DNA from: Valencia hispanica
Lineage: Eukaryota > Chordata > Actinopteri > Cyprinodontiformes > Valenciidae
Direction: 5' to 3'
DNA length: 64,000 bases
Assembly: GCA_963556495.2 (NCBI GenBank)
Contig: OY747702.1
Coordinates: 9,295,693 to 9,359,692 of the forward strand
The translations under genes and the position numbers were made by a program. Under the pieces are notes generated by a model, which worked only from the letters and a program-made list of their open reading frames with translations, searched no databases and was not told where the DNA came from. Shown here piece by piece: positions 21,600-32,722 of this stretch (position 1 is its first letter; each line of letters opens with the position of its first letter).

Positions 21600-22960
21600 G
21601 TTATTGGAAGGACCACCCACCAGTGCATCCTCTCACAGGTTCCCCCGTCAACAATCCGCTCACAAATCAAATCCCCATAATCAGACCACAAAACCAAAAC
21701 AAAACAACCCCCCCCCCCCACATGCAAGGACAGCTGCATATCCCCAGCAACCTCCAATACCCCTGACTGCCAACGCCCGACAGATCCAACCTAGAAACTA
21801 ATTGTACAATGCAAAATACAGTCCCCCACCAGAACACGCCAGCGGACCAGGCAAACCTCCCCCTGCACCTGCACAGTGAACGGAATAAAAACAGACAGCA
21901 GCCCCAATCCATACAGAGAGCACTATCTCCTGCTACATCCATGCCCAGCATGCAATACAAACACAGACCACTCAAACGCCCCCTGCACACAACACGACGA
22001 AAGCCCCAAGCACAATGGTGCTCGTGAGAGGGGTAAAGCAACAAGCAATACCACAGAGGACCCACTAATACCCCCCGGAACCCACCCACAGAGCGAGACC
22101 CCTCCACCCCCATACAGGAAGAAAATGTATCCCACAAAACTGTATTCAGTACGCTAGGAAAATAAGGAGCCGAGAGCTCCAGACAGCCCCCAGCGGCAAC
22201 CACAAGCACTATAACGTAGCACCACGCTAGCCAGCGACGACCTCACACAGCTCGCACCCCACGGTCCAACACACACCAAACACATGGCTGCAGGGCTCTG
22301 AAACACCAAAAGTGGGGCCCCACAACCAATCCAAAGAAAACACCCCCATTGTTCTGACCTAGGGCCCCCGCATTCAAGCCCAACAAGCCCCACCAAAGAG
22401 GCACACTGGCTGACAGCGCCAAAAAGCAAAGATTGGCCTGACACACCGGCCAACAACTACACCAGTCCACCCATGCCCCGGACATCAGGAGCCACCAGTG
22501 CACTGGCAAGCAGAGGCACCAGTCACCGGGAGGGTGTGTGACAGAGGGGAAATATGCTCCTCATTTGGTGGGGGGCCTGAGATGCAACACGAGAGGGGGA
22601 AACCCAAGACCCAACCTGACAGATACACAGGAACACACAGACACTATCATAAGTTCCCTCCCTCCTACGGACACACGCTCTCATCCACACGCCTAACACA
22701 ACGACACACAAGGATGGACACTTTACACCCACTCGTACTCCCCATACACGCTCTGTACTCCCAGGTCAAGCCCCCGGACACAGGATGTGGTCCACCTTCA
22801 TTGCAGAATGGAGACAAGCAGAATGCTAAAGCCACCACAGTAGCGGAGTAACCCACCACCCCCAGCCCTGACCTGAGCGCCGGTGGCTCCTCCCGGTCTC
22901 CAACCCTTGATGGTGAATAGCAAACAGGGGTGTAAAAAGACCCCAATCCTCCCTCCTACT
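21600..22960. other. A+C-skewed tract, about 1.35 kb, origin unknown
   Basis: Over about 1.3 kb the + strand is made mostly of A and C with few T, including long runs of C (for example 21708-21719) and many CACA, ACCC and CCCA words. Open frames occur on both strands (21667-22209 -, 22498-22851 +), but their residues simply mirror the composition and no domain is recognisable. It begins where Tc1 remnant A ends and fades near 22960. Possible explanations are an untranslated region of an unrecognised retroelement or a transcribed strand with persistent mutational bias. I cannot assign it. Confidence 0.5.
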
Positions 22961-23169
22961 TCTCAAGTATTTGTATTGTTATAATGCAATTAAATCAGAG
23001 GTGTGGGATGTAGTAAAGGCAGCCGCAATCCCCCATCCCCCATCCGCCACCCCAATCCTTCAGTGTTTATATACGATTAAAGATTATTACTTCAGTTTTA
23101 TTTCTATTCTGCTGGAGAAAAGTATGGCACATCCATCCATTGATTTGCTTAATGCATTTGCTTAGCGTA

Positions 23170-23400
23170 GGGATGGGTTCAAAGTCACCTGGTGACATTG
23201 TAATGTAAAGCTTAGTATCATCTTCATAGCTATGGTAACTAATCTTATTGGGTGTTATAATCTGGGCTAGTGGGAGCTTGTAGATATTAAATAGGAGGGC
23301 CCCCTGTATGGAGCCCTAGGGCACCCCACATCTGATGAAATGTTGCCTATTGACACAAAGAAGTCCCCGTTTTTTAGGTCAAAAGCAGTGTCAACTAAAT
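23170..23400 (-). pseudogene. L2-clade LINE reverse transcriptase fragment, inverted
   Basis: On the minus strand the peptide reads [33 protein letters not shown], then [20 protein letters not shown]. This spans the GVPQGS block (Gln replaced by a stop) and the catalytic motif, where YADD reads YEDD. It is a second L2-clade family, distinct from copies 1-3. The fragment is bounded by unassigned DNA and is plainly inactive. Confidence 0.7.
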
Positions 23401-23596
23401 TTCTCATGAACATTGTTGATATGAAACCGTTTGTGCATTTCAATTACATAAAATTATCTCATTTTAATCCATTTTGGTCTGATTTTGAGCAGTTCCCTCA
23501 TACCCTTCCTTTAGTTTGTATGTCTGCTCTACAAAAATCTCTTTTGCAACTCACATCTGGTAAATCTGTACAGCATGAGTTGCACACAGTGCTTAA

Positions 23597-23660
23597 ATGT
23601 GTGTATGTGTGTGTGCGTGTGTGTGGTGTGTGTGTGTGTGCGCGTGTGTATGTGTGTAGT
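23597..23660. repeat. (GT)n microsatellite
   Basis: Imperfect GT dinucleotide tract of about 60 bp with interspersed GC and AT units. Confidence 0.9.
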
Positions 23661-24250
23661 AGCCATGATTAAATCATGACCAGTTTGAAGGCTGCTTTAT
23701 AAATGTCAGAATATATTAGATTCAGTTGTTCTACTCCAGGGTTTTGCCTGTCCGACTGTGCATTCATCTTCCAAAGCAGCACTGTGTGTTCCTGAGTCAA
23801 GCAGGGAAGAGAAAAAAGGGACAAATGCTAATGTCAAATATGCTATTTTAAAAATGTATCCATTTAACGTAAAACTGTTCTAGAATTGCCAGTGTCATGT
23901 TGTTGTTTTTAGACTACAAAATCTGACACACTAAATAAAACAAGGAAACAGACCCCGCAACCATCTACCCCAACCAGACAGTCTTTCTACAACTTCATTC
24001 TTTTGTCTACCTGTATCAACTGCTGCTACACGTCTACATATATTCGTCATGGGCGACAATCTCATATTCATTTGTGGCTTTTAATGATGCCAAAGAGCTG
24101 CCCTTACTTGAGGGTGGGATTGTGGTGTCAGTGAATTAGAAAAAAACAAGAAATGGGTGTCCAAGTTTTGATCTAATGTAGATTTTCTAATGTATAGTTC
24201 TATCCACAAATGGTCAAAATTATACAAACAGGCAGGAAAATATACTTACA
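23661..24250. other. Unassigned DNA
   Basis: No coding exon, terminus or RNA gene recognised. Frames are short and interrupted. Confidence 0.5.
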
Positions 24251-24486
24251 GTGCTTTGAAAAGTATTTCCTCCCTTGCATATTTAGAGACTCTCAGGTCT
24301 GATTATTGCCAGTCAGGTTTAATTGGGAATTAACATGCAGAATGAGCCAGACAGACAGATAGCATGAGGTAGACGAAAGCAACTGAAAAACAACACTTCA
24401 TGACCAGATCTTAAGAAATTCAAGAACAGGTAAGAAACGAAGTAACTGACATTTATCTTTTTCTAAGGTTTTGTTACTCAAGCTAA
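24251..24486 (+). mobile_element. Tc1-like element B, left end
   Basis: It begins with CAGTGCTTTGAAAAGTATTT, a typical fish Tc1 terminus, and runs through the 5' UTR to a transposase start at about 24401 with EIQEQVRNEVTDIY-like residues. It breaks at about 24486 beside the word AAGCTAA. The rest of the gene resumes near 28290-28310 with CATTATCCACAAATGCAGAA (the IIHKW region). Confidence 0.75.
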
Positions 24487-24702
24487 GGGTGAATTCACAC
24501 CAGAGGGCTGTTCCGCAAAGCGAGCTCAAAAAATCGAGATTTATTTTAAATTGCCTCACGTGAATTAGCCTAAGAGTTCACACCAGGCTTATTTAGTTCC
24601 ACGAACGAACCTCAGGTGAATTTAATCCCTGTTAAACCAGGCTGACATGTGTCCACAATACATTAAAGGCAGCCCCTTTCAATTGATGCTAGATAAGGGA
24701 GA

Positions 24703-24867
24703 ATGGAAGAAAAGGAAAGAGCCGCATTCTTCTCCCAGGCTGAGAAAGAATTATTAATGCAAGCCTATGAGCATCACAAATACATCATAACCAATAAGGG
24801 GAACACCAGCTGCATAAAAAGGCTTGAGAGGCTGCATTCTGACTGTAAACTTCTACATTTATGTTAA
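24703..24867 (+). pseudogene. Myb/SANT-like DNA-binding domain, first exon
   Basis: A 54-residue open frame from the ATG at 24703 to TAA at 24865 reads MEEKERAAFFSQAEKELLMQ, then AYEHHKYIITNKGNT. This matches the first helix and second-helix start of Myb/SANT-like proteins common in fish transposons (FS..E..LIM.AYEE.K.II..K.NT). The third helix with its conserved tryptophans is missing, probably because it lay in the next exon or was lost. Confidence 0.6.
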
Positions 24868-25384
24868 TAAATCATATTACCTCATTAGGTAGGGCAAAAT
24901 AATCTGGAGTCTGCCGTGAATTATTAAGACTAGCATGTAACACATGACAGAAAATAGCTGACAGGTTAATAAATGTGTTAGAACATGATTTAAGTAAGGA
25001 TGTACAAATATTTAACTAAATAAGAACAGTTTAAAGCCTAGTCACATTAATGCAGAATTTCCTATATGTATATGTATATTTTTACCAGTTGCAAGGTACT
25101 TTAAGGTTATTTTAATACATTTAAACAAGACCACATGTTGATTTTATGGGTCCATTTTAGACAAAAAGTGAGTGCTCTATGTCAGAAGCAACATGGATGG
25201 AACAAAAAGGTTCTGGCAGCAATTAAAGATACAATACAGTAATATTCTTCAAAATGGTAAAAAAATAAAAAAAATAATTAGAACTACATTTTAAAAGATC
25301 AAAACATCAAATTGCATTGCATGATTTAGCCACCAAAGAGGAAACTTCAGCTGCTGCAACCAATGTAATGACTTGATATTGGAG

Positions 25385-27618
25385 CAGGGATGGGCAACTT
25401 TTTTGACTCACAGGCCACAATGGGTTCAAAAATATGACTGGGTGGGCAGACCAGGAGTGGATATACAGTATGGAGTGTTTGTGTGAACTGAGAAAAATTA
25501 AATGTAAAACCCATACATAAATGCGTTGAGCTTTCAATATTTAGCAAAGTATTAATTAGACAGGAATTAATTGTATTTTACTTTTATTGATTTGCATTTT
25601 TTTCATAACAAAGTAGAGAAACTTGCTTACTTCAATGGGAACAGTGTTGCTGGCCTCCTTTTTTAGCCAGTGCATCAAGGTCTGGAGTTAGTTTTGTTGT
25701 GTCAATTCTCAGGATAGAGTTGAGGTGTTGGTCAGTTAACTTGGATCCGTGCCTAGTTTTGTTAACGTTCATCACGCTGAATGTCTGCTCACACACGTGA
25801 GTCGAGCCCGAACACACCACTATCTTTTGTGCTGTCCTCCAGAGGTTTGGAAACGTGGCTTCATTAAGTGAAGCATAAAAGTCATTCAGTTTCAGAGAGT
25901 GGAACTTCTCTTTTTTTGAGACAGAGTCAGACTGAAGATCTATCAGTTCCAACTGCAGTTCCTGTTATGCTGTTTCGGGGTCTTGTGACAGGGGGCACCA
26001 GGACACCAGCTGAAGGGACTTGTCAATTCTTTCAGAGTCAGAGAAGCGACAGCAGAATTCTCCATGCAGGTCGTCCAGTGATTTGCCCTATTCTTTGCAT
26101 TTTGGATGGCCTCTTTCTGCATGGCTAGTGTGGGGAAATGAGCGAAAGATTTGTTTGAAATTTGTCTAGAGAATAAAGTCAGCTTGGACATAAAGGCTCT
26201 GATATTTTTTTACATGTCGTGTACAAACTGATCTTTCCCTGTAGCTTCACGTTCAGCTCACTCATGTGTGAAAATATGTCCACAGCGAACGCAAAGTGAC
26301 AAAGCCAGTTCTTGTCTTTCAGCTCAGGAAACTCGGCAGATTTTCTGACTAACTCCAAAGTGCGCTAATCTCCTCTTTGAGCTCCCACACACGTTGAAAC
26401 ACCTTGCCCAAACTTAACCAGTGGACACGGCAGTGGTAAAGTAAGTCATGGTGATCCGCATTGGTTTCCTCCAGAAACATAATAAACTGACAGTGTTAAA
26501 GTCCCCTTGCTCAAATTAAATTAACAGGTTTTACAACTGGATTCACTATATGATTAAACTGGAATACAGAGTCACACAGAGATTCGTGGTGGATGATGCA
26601 GTGAAGGAAAATATTGTCCTGGTCGGGGTTTTTCTCCTTCACTTTATCCTGGATTGTTTTCAGCAGCCCAACGTGTTTTCTGTGGAAACATTAGCGAGTT
26701 TACTCCAAGGAAGCTTCATTCTCTCAATGACAGCAGACACCTGGTCATATAAGTCCTATCCCAGGGTTTGTCCTTTCAGGGCCTCCATGGTCAAAAACTC
26801 CTCTAGAATCTTAAAACTGTAGTTAATATCTTGGATAAGAATTAGGAGCTGAGCGGGGTCTTTTATATTGTTACTTTCATGCAGTACGAGCGAATAAAAC
26901 CTAAAAGACTGTGCCCTTTTTTGAAACTCACTGGCGATATCTTCGTCAATCAGTTCCATACGGCGAGTCACCATCCGTTGTGTTAAACTGATTTTATCAA
27001 ACTTGTCTTTGCTCTCCAGACACAACACGGCTGCTGACTCCACCATGCATTCTTTCAAACACTCGCCTTCAGAGAGAGGCTTGCTTGCCTTTGCTATTTT
27101 AAATGCTAGCATAAAACTTGCCTTGGACTTGACTCTTGAAGTGCAGTTTGTCGGTGAAGGAAATACTGCTGAGTCTGTAAATTAGTCATCAACATCTGAG
27201 CAGTAGCTGCTCGTTCTTGAGTTGACTGCTTGCTAGTGTAGTTAGCATGCTCCGTGGCGAAGTGACAGTTGATATTGTATTCTTTGAAAACCGCAACAGT
27301 TTCTTGGCATATCAGACATAAAGCTGTTGACTGGACTTCAGAAAAAAAATAAAAAATTGTTGTCCACTTCTTATTAAAAACTCGACACTCACTGTCCACT
27401 TCTCTTTTCTTCAGTCTGCTCATATTTACTGAGGGGTTCGAAGTTCAAATGGCAAAGCAAAATAGGGAAGTACAGACTACACTTCATCTCTGGAGTGCGC
27501 CATCTATTGGTGAAACACGGACCAGGGGAAATGTTTAATGATTTAGGTATTCAGCAGACCGGATTAAAAAGGAAAACAGGCGGTATTCGGCCCTCGGGCC
27601 GTAGTTCGCCCATGTCTG
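25385..27618 (-). mobile_element. hAT-type transposon 2 (GTF2IRD2-like), about 2.2 kb
   Basis: Ends are CAGGGATGGGCAACTTT (25385) and, reading inward from 27618, CAGACATGGGCGAACTA. Flanking 8-mers TATTGGAG (25377-25384) and TATAGAAG (27619-27626) agree at 6 of 8 positions, compatible with an aged hAT duplication. Nearly the whole inside is a decayed transposase gene on the minus strand. The family is the Charlie-like hAT group from which vertebrate GTF2IRD2 and related ZBED/FAM200 genes were domesticated. Confidence 0.8.
25632..27423 (-). pseudogene. hAT transposase, GTF2IRD2/ZBED-like, degraded
   Basis: Read on minus from 27423, the start is MSRLKKREVDSECRVFNKKW, followed by a BED-type zinc finger with ALCLICQ (Cys pair) and HFATEHANY (His pair), residues about 35-62. 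Next, 27112-26756 carries SKPLSEGECLKECMVESAA and a region with the conserved VTRR-ELIDEDI block. Then 26191-25943 is a middle part (SKLTLFSRQISNKSFAHFPT). Finally 25952-25632 is the C-terminal dimerisation domain with EQTFSVMNVNKTRHGSKLTD. Frameshifts and stops separate these blocks, so no functional protein is made. Confidence 0.85.
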
Positions 27619-28289
27619 TATAGAAGGGTGTCTGTGTGTGTGAGGGAGAGAACAGCTGCAGAATAATACCTGACCCTCAGTGTGACATCACATGGCTTGT
27701 TGAATTATATTCACAGAGTTTTGTTGTATTCTGATCACTTCAGTGGGAGAAATGTTCCCTGATTGTGGCTAATCACGCACAGGTGGAGCGCAGTTCAGCT
27801 CCCTGTGGAGGATTCAGGTGAATTGTTCATAATACATTTAGCTTTATTAATCTGCTCAATGTGTGATGACACGATGTGGATCCTATGCTCAGTTTGTTCA
27901 TGAGGTGTAGAGTAGGATGCAGATTGATAGATTATGAAGACTTAACATAACATCATGAATATGAATGGAGTATGAATAGAGTGTATTGATGTCACAGTGG
28001 GGACATTCACATGTTAAGGCAGAACACGCATAAAAAATACAATAAATAAATTTAAAAAAAACAATTACTTCCCACAATACACCACACAGATGGGTGCTGC
28101 AAGACTAAAAAGTTTTTTCTTTTGTTTACTGGGTGGGATAAAGGTCAGTCGCTTTCACACCTAATTTGCTCCGCTCCGAGACCATCTCTTCAGCTGGGTC
28201 TCGGTTCACTTGTTTGGTGCGCACCAAAGTTCGCTGGGTTGTATTCAGATCGGCGGACAATGTCCGGTCCAAGGAAGAAAATGAATTAG

Positions 28290-29300
28290 AGTTAGTTTTA
28301 AGCTAACTAAATGAGGCTGGTGAGACTACGCCATAAGACCCATTATCCACAAATGCAGAAGACATGGGTGATGCTAAACATTCTTAGGAGTGCCTGGCCT
28401 ACCAAAATTACTCACAAAGAGCATAAATGACTCATTCAGGAGGTCATAAAAGAAGGATGCACAACATCTAAAATACTGCAGGCCTCACTTGCATCAGTTA
28501 GTTATTTTCTCATTGAGAATAGTAAAGGGTCTTTGAACTGGATCAATTTTGAATTAATATCACTTCATGATTTCACAATAAGAAAGAGGTTGGCATAATT
28601 CGGTGAGCTTCAAAGCAAAACCAAGGTTGACCAACAAGAACAAAAAGCCCCACCTCAACTGACGAGATAATAGCGAAATCCATAGTCCCGTTACATCTGG
28701 CAGAAAGCTAACAAGGCATTATAAAAAAAGAATTTCATGCAGACAGTCAAACATGATGAGGATGATGGGAAAGTCTGGGGCTTTTTTGCATCTTGAGGAC
28801 CTCAAGAAGTTGACATATTTACTGGGACTGTGAATATTGCTCTCTAGCAGAAAATCCCAAAGAAAAGTGTCCAGCCAATTTGTTAATGAACCTACATGTA
28901 TATAAATTACGCCTGATTCATATAGAGTGCGGAACAGATGTGGTCCGATTTCCGTACGGCTTCCGTACGGACTACCATTAACAGCGACAGCGGTCATTTT
29001 GAGTAATGTCTCCAAAAAGCATAGAGTGAACGCAATAAATGTTTAGCAATATTTTGCAAAACATTGACAAAATTTGACATAATACATTTTCAAAAAATAC
29101 ACTTCATGTAGAAACTTTTCAGAGCTCTGCATCTGGATCCGCATTGCACTGCAGCCGTTGGTAATGCTCTGATAAGACTCAATGTTTTTTCATCTTTGCA
29201 GAAGCCCCACATCTGTTGCACACTTGCTGTGAGTCAGATGTCATGGCTCCTAAAATGAAGGCTTCAGAGTGGCCTAGTCCAAGTCCAGACTTGCGATGCT
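28290..29300 (+). pseudogene. Tc1-like element B, right part, itself interrupted
   Basis: After the Myb element the Tc1 gene resumes: HKCRRHG-like residues, then KITHKEH near 28410, EVIKEGCTTSKILQASLASV near 28441-28499, and KRTTIRKRL-like DNA near 28580. Many stops occur. The final phrase TGGCCTAGTCCAAGTCCAGAC (WPSPSPDL) is at about 29271-29291. Between about 28905 and 29195 lies unrelated sequence, including TTCCGTACGGCTTCCGTACGG, probably a further small insertion. Confidence 0.7.
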
Positions 29301-29423
29301 GTTCTGCACTGCCTGGCCAAAGAAAAAGTTGGCACCAAAAAGCAAATTGCACACACTGATACTTTATTGGACAGCCTTTAGCTTTAATTATGACAAACAT
29401 ATGCAGTGGCATCGTTTCAATAA
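29300..29423 (-). mobile_element. Tc1/mariner end fragment
   Basis: The phrase GGACAGCCTTTAGCTTTAAT, then ATGCAGTGGCATCGTTTCAA resembles the reversed early part of a common fish Tc1/mariner-like element (text of the type 'ggaccaccttttgctttaattacagc...gctgtggcattgtttc'). It is short and ends abruptly at the LTR-like terminus at 29424. Confidence 0.4.
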
Positions 29424-29935
29424 TGTTGGGACACAGGATTTATGTTTTCGCTAAGAATAATTATAAATAATTGCTAAGGGCCATTATTAATACGATTAAT
29501 AATTTTATGTCAAAATTATCAAGTTTGGGGCACCATCCTGGGATCAAAGAAAACAATAAAAATAGACAAATAGTTCAGTCTCACGTAATGTTGATGATTA
29601 CCGGCCTGATAAGGCTGATTTAATTAAACAATAGATGAAGGAATATGTTCTTGTGTTACTACATATATATGTGAAATAACATTCAATGACTTTACAAAAT
29701 ACAAACGTTTATTAACAAAATGAATTCAAGTTTCAGTCAAATTCTTTAATCAACAAACTCATTAACCTAGTAACACACAGCTAAACTAATAAGTAAATAA
29801 AGAATTAATAATTAAACTAACAGCAAACAGGACAAATATGCAAATAAGTAGAAACGATAACCAATAAATTGTTCGTGATGTCACAGTTGAGTATGAATAT
29901 GTATTCCTAAGAATGTAGCTCCTCTTCGCCCCTGC
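29424..29935 (-). mobile_element. Fragment of long LTR family (TGTTG...)
   Basis: Starts TGTTGGGACACAGGATTTAT, an inverted LTR end. It aligns along about 500 bp with the reverse complement of 51750-52258: shared words include ATTAATAATTTTATGT, GGGGCACCA, CCTGATAAGGCTGA, CAATAGATGAAGGAATA and TGATGTCACAGTT. It therefore represents the 3' half of an LTR of the same family as 36014-37461 and 50573-52258, on the minus strand. The distal part is too diverged or deleted, and no CAACA end is found. Confidence 0.7.
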
Positions 29936-31170
29936 TCTGTATCCATGGCGTTTCCTTTTCAACTCATCAGGGTTTTGTGGCTGCAGCTGAGCTATTATTT
30001 GAGCTATGATGTTAATCAGCTACTCCCAGATGTAAACCACCTTGTTGCCATGGTTAGGCATCATAACAAATGTCCCAAAAGAAAAGTGTCAGCATGAATC
30101 CTTCCAGCAACAGAAGCATTCAAAACCAGAGATAACAGATGTCCACAAAATTGTTTCTACCAGAAATGGAGGAATAAAAGTTTTTAAAAAGAAAAAAAAT
30201 CTGAATGAAAATAACAGAGCTACTCCAACATGCTGCCACCTTGCAATTCCAGAACTGTTCTCCTTAAAGCTTAGTTCTAAAGCTGAATCAGGTTTTAATA
30301 TTTCTGAGTCCATTTCTTTTGTCAAACAAAGGAAACATAAGGGTAACCCCTTTTATTTCCCAGCTTTAATTGACCAAAAGATTAATTGTGGGTTTTTGTG
30401 TCTTCATCTTGCCTGTTTACAGGAAGACATACACCCCCCACCATCAACAACACCGCCACCACCAAAAGCATATTTATCCTGGTGTCACACTTTTCCTTGC
30501 ATTCATGACATTTCAAAATATAGCCCAGGGCTTAAGGCAGATGACCATTTTAGTCTTCAGAGATGCTTTTATGGATGTGCAGTGTGCCAAAGGGCAAATA
30601 TTTCCACCTCATAGGGAAGGTAGAAAATATTTCAAGTTAACATCTGAACTTTTCTGATTTTTCTACTGCATGAATCTCTTTTCATCGGTTTCATTTCATT
30701 TTCTAAACGTACATTAAGCAGCCTTTGTGATTCTGCAATGTTACTTCCACACTGAGAGTGATGAGTGAGAGGTACTGTCTTTCCTCTATTTCCAGAGTTT
30801 GTATTTGGGACAGAAAGCCTATTCTAGTTTTCACCTAAACACTGCTCAGGAATATTTGAAATGTCAGGGCCAACAATTGGATTAGAGGCTTTGTCATACA
30901 GCCCAGATGTTCAGAGTGAAGTAAACACAAGCTCAGCGGTGTTGGATATGCAGTCAAGTTCAGCAAGGAATGTTCAGATTGCTATTTTGGAGAAACTAAA
31001 CAGCAGCTACATCTCAATATCAGGGAAGACTTTTTAAGACAGCAAGGTGCACATTTTGGACACAGAAGATAGGTGTTTTAAAGGCGGAGTGAAAGAACCA
31101 TCTATGTTAAAAAAATGAAAAACCGTTGACTGGAGCAGTTCAGTTCCAGAGATGACCTGGATAACTGAGA
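29936..31170. other. Unassigned DNA
   Basis: A 190-residue open frame (30042-30614 +) has no family motif I recognise, no signal peptide or repeat, and mixed composition, so I do not call it a gene. The stretch may include the unaligned remainder of the LTR that starts at 29424. Confidence 0.4.
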
Positions 31171-31337
31171 ATCTAAGCCAATTGTCACAATTCTGGGGTG
31201 TTTGGGGTCATCCTCATCCCCTTGGTTACCCCTGTGTGTATATAGATTCTCACCTGTGCCTTAGTTCTTGGCCAGTTTCTTGGATATATTTTACCCCTTT
31301 GTGTTCTCCAGTGGCCTTAGATGGTTTAACCCTAGTG

Positions 31338-31815
31338 CCATCCATCCATTCATTTTCTTCCGCTTATCCGGGGACGGGTCGCGGGGGGAGCAGCCTAAGC
31401 AAAGAGACCCAGACTTCCCTCTCCCCAGCCACTTGTTCCAGCTCCTCGGGAGGAACCCCAAGGCGCTCCCAGGCCAGCCGAGAAACATAGTCCCTCCAGC
31501 GTGTCCTGGGCCTTCCCCTGGGCCTCCTCCCGGTGAGACGTGCCTGAAACACCTCACCAGGGAGGCGTCCAGGAGGCATCCTGACCAGATGCCCGAGCCA
31601 CCTCAACTGACTCCTCTCGATGTGGAGAAGCAGCGGCTCTACTCTGAGCCCCCTCCGGATGACTGAGCTTCTCACCCTATCTCTAAGGGAGAGCCCAGAC
31701 ACTCTGCGGAGGAAACTCATTTCAGCCGCTTGTATCCGTGATCTCGTTCTTTCGGTCACCACCCAGAGTTCGTGACCATAGATGAGGGTAGGAACGTAGA
31801 TCGACCGGTAAATCG
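31338..31815 (-). mobile_element. Rex3/RTE-type LINE 3' end, inverted
   Basis: On the minus strand the fragment runs from about 31815 to a 3' end with a GATG-type tail (plus strand CCATCCATCCATTC at 31338-31351), as in Rex3/RTE elements. The 9-mer ACCCTAGTG flanks it on both sides (31330-31338 and about 31814-31822), a plausible target duplication. It is a short 5'-truncated insertion with a well-preserved coding end. Confidence 0.85.
31364..31762 (-). pseudogene. Rex3/RTE ORF2 C-terminal domain
   Basis: An uninterrupted minus-strand frame of about 130 residues begins in MVTERTRSRIQAAEMSFLRR and continues through LRWLGHLVRMPPGRLPGEVF, TGRRPRGRPRTRWRDYVSRL and the terminal LLRLLPPRPVPG. This Arg-rich region downstream of the RT domain is characteristic of fish RTE/Rex3 LINEs. 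The RT domain itself is missing because of 5' truncation. The open frame suggests a fairly young insertion. Confidence 0.85.
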
Positions 31816-31829
31816 ACCCTAGTGGTTTA

Positions 31830-32130
31830 ACTTAATTGAAATAATATGTAGCTGCCAAGTGCTTCTCTGTGCTTCAATCTGCCACTTGCCTTGCAAAACA
31901 TGACACCAACACATGTTGGCAAAAAGTTTAATTTTGGTCTGATTTGACCAGAGCACTTTTCACTACATTCTTTTGCTCCCTTTCAATAGTGCCTTTTTCT
32001 TGCTTCATAAATGCTAATTTGGGGAGTGCATCACTAATAGCTGTATGCTACATAAATGATCTCATCTGACCTGTGGATGTCTTCAGCTCCTCCAGAATTA
32101 ACATGGACCTTCTGGCTGACTCTCTAGTTA
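31830..32130 (-). pseudogene. Tc1-like transposase remnant C, distal part
   Basis: On the + strand, TTTGGTCTGATTTGACCAGA at about 31935 is the reversed catalytic SD[E/Q]TK region of Tc1 transposases. It is followed by reversed text for the segment between the DNA-binding and catalytic domains up to about 32125. The proximal part of probably the same gene is at 39070-39200 on the other side of hAT element 3. Frames are thoroughly broken. Confidence 0.65.
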
Positions 32131-32632
32131 AAAGCAACTCACCCCCTTACCAGAGTCTAACTCCGCCCCCATTTCCTGTCTAAAGGAGGTGTTGCCTGGC
32201 GGACCGAGAGGGCTGGGCGTCAACACTTCGTTGGCATTCCAACTCACTAAGGAGGCGTGGCCAAGACTCGACTTCTTTTATACCTCACATCGGCAGGACG
32301 GCTGATGTCAAAGTGATGGCCATCATCGCAGAGCGAACAGCAATGCCCGATTCAAATTCAAGTGCAGTGTAGAGTTTTAACCTGAAGAGGGTGCCATACT
32401 GACGATTTTTGGTAGAAAATTTACATTTTTACTAGGGCTGTCAAACAATGAATAATGTTAATCTAATTAACATGGTAGCTGTGAATTAATCACGATTAAT
32501 TAACATTCCCTAATATGAGTGAAAAAGTACCACTTTCGATGTAAATAAAGGAAAAAAACCAGAAGCTGATGCTCTTGTTTTAAGGAAATACAGGAGAGAT
32601 GCACGAAACTTTTGTTTTGAACTCCACTATCA

Positions 32633-32722
32633 CATTTACTAGTGACCATTTTAACCTATTAATCTTTTAGCCAGTTTACATTTACTAGTGGCCCTTTTAA
32701 CCTATTAATGTTTTAGCCAGTT
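32633..32722. repeat. Tandem duplication, about 45-bp unit, two copies
   Basis: CATTTACTAGTG.CC.TTTTAACCTATTAAT.TTTTAGCCAGTT occurs twice in direct succession (about 32634-32676 and 32679-32721) with three or four differences. It lies in the left arm of hAT element 3. Confidence 0.85.

Larger units (their letters stand above)
24487..28289 (+). mobile_element. DNA transposon with Myb/SANT-like exon, split by a hAT element
   Basis: This insertion separates the two parts of Tc1 element B. A direct repeat AAGCTAA (24480-24486 and 28300-28306) lies near both borders and may be its target duplication. Both ends contain host-like phrases 'tcacacc', but I could not align clear inverted termini. The right end has a GC-rich stretch (28180-28260: ACCATCTCTTCAGCTGGGTC and GGTGCGCACCAAAG). 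Inside are a Myb/SANT-like exon (24703) and a GTF2IRD2-like hAT copy (25385-27618). No transposase of its own is visible. Confidence 0.45.

Noticed and set aside
21667..22851. Long open frames on both strands
   Set aside because: They mirror the A+C skew (Pro/His/Thr on plus, Gly/Val/Cys on minus) and overlap each other; no motif found.
30042..30614. 190-residue open frame
   Set aside because: No recognisable family, no repeated or conserved motif, next to decayed repeats; a frame this long can occur by chance in 64 kb on six frames.
31176..31330. Possible Gypsy LTR scrap (GTATATAGATTCTCACCTGTG)
   Set aside because: Resembles fish LTR promoters but no second end, duplication or partner found.
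31268..31666. Pro-rich open frame on plus
   Set aside because: Antisense of the Rex3/RTE ORF2 C-terminal region.
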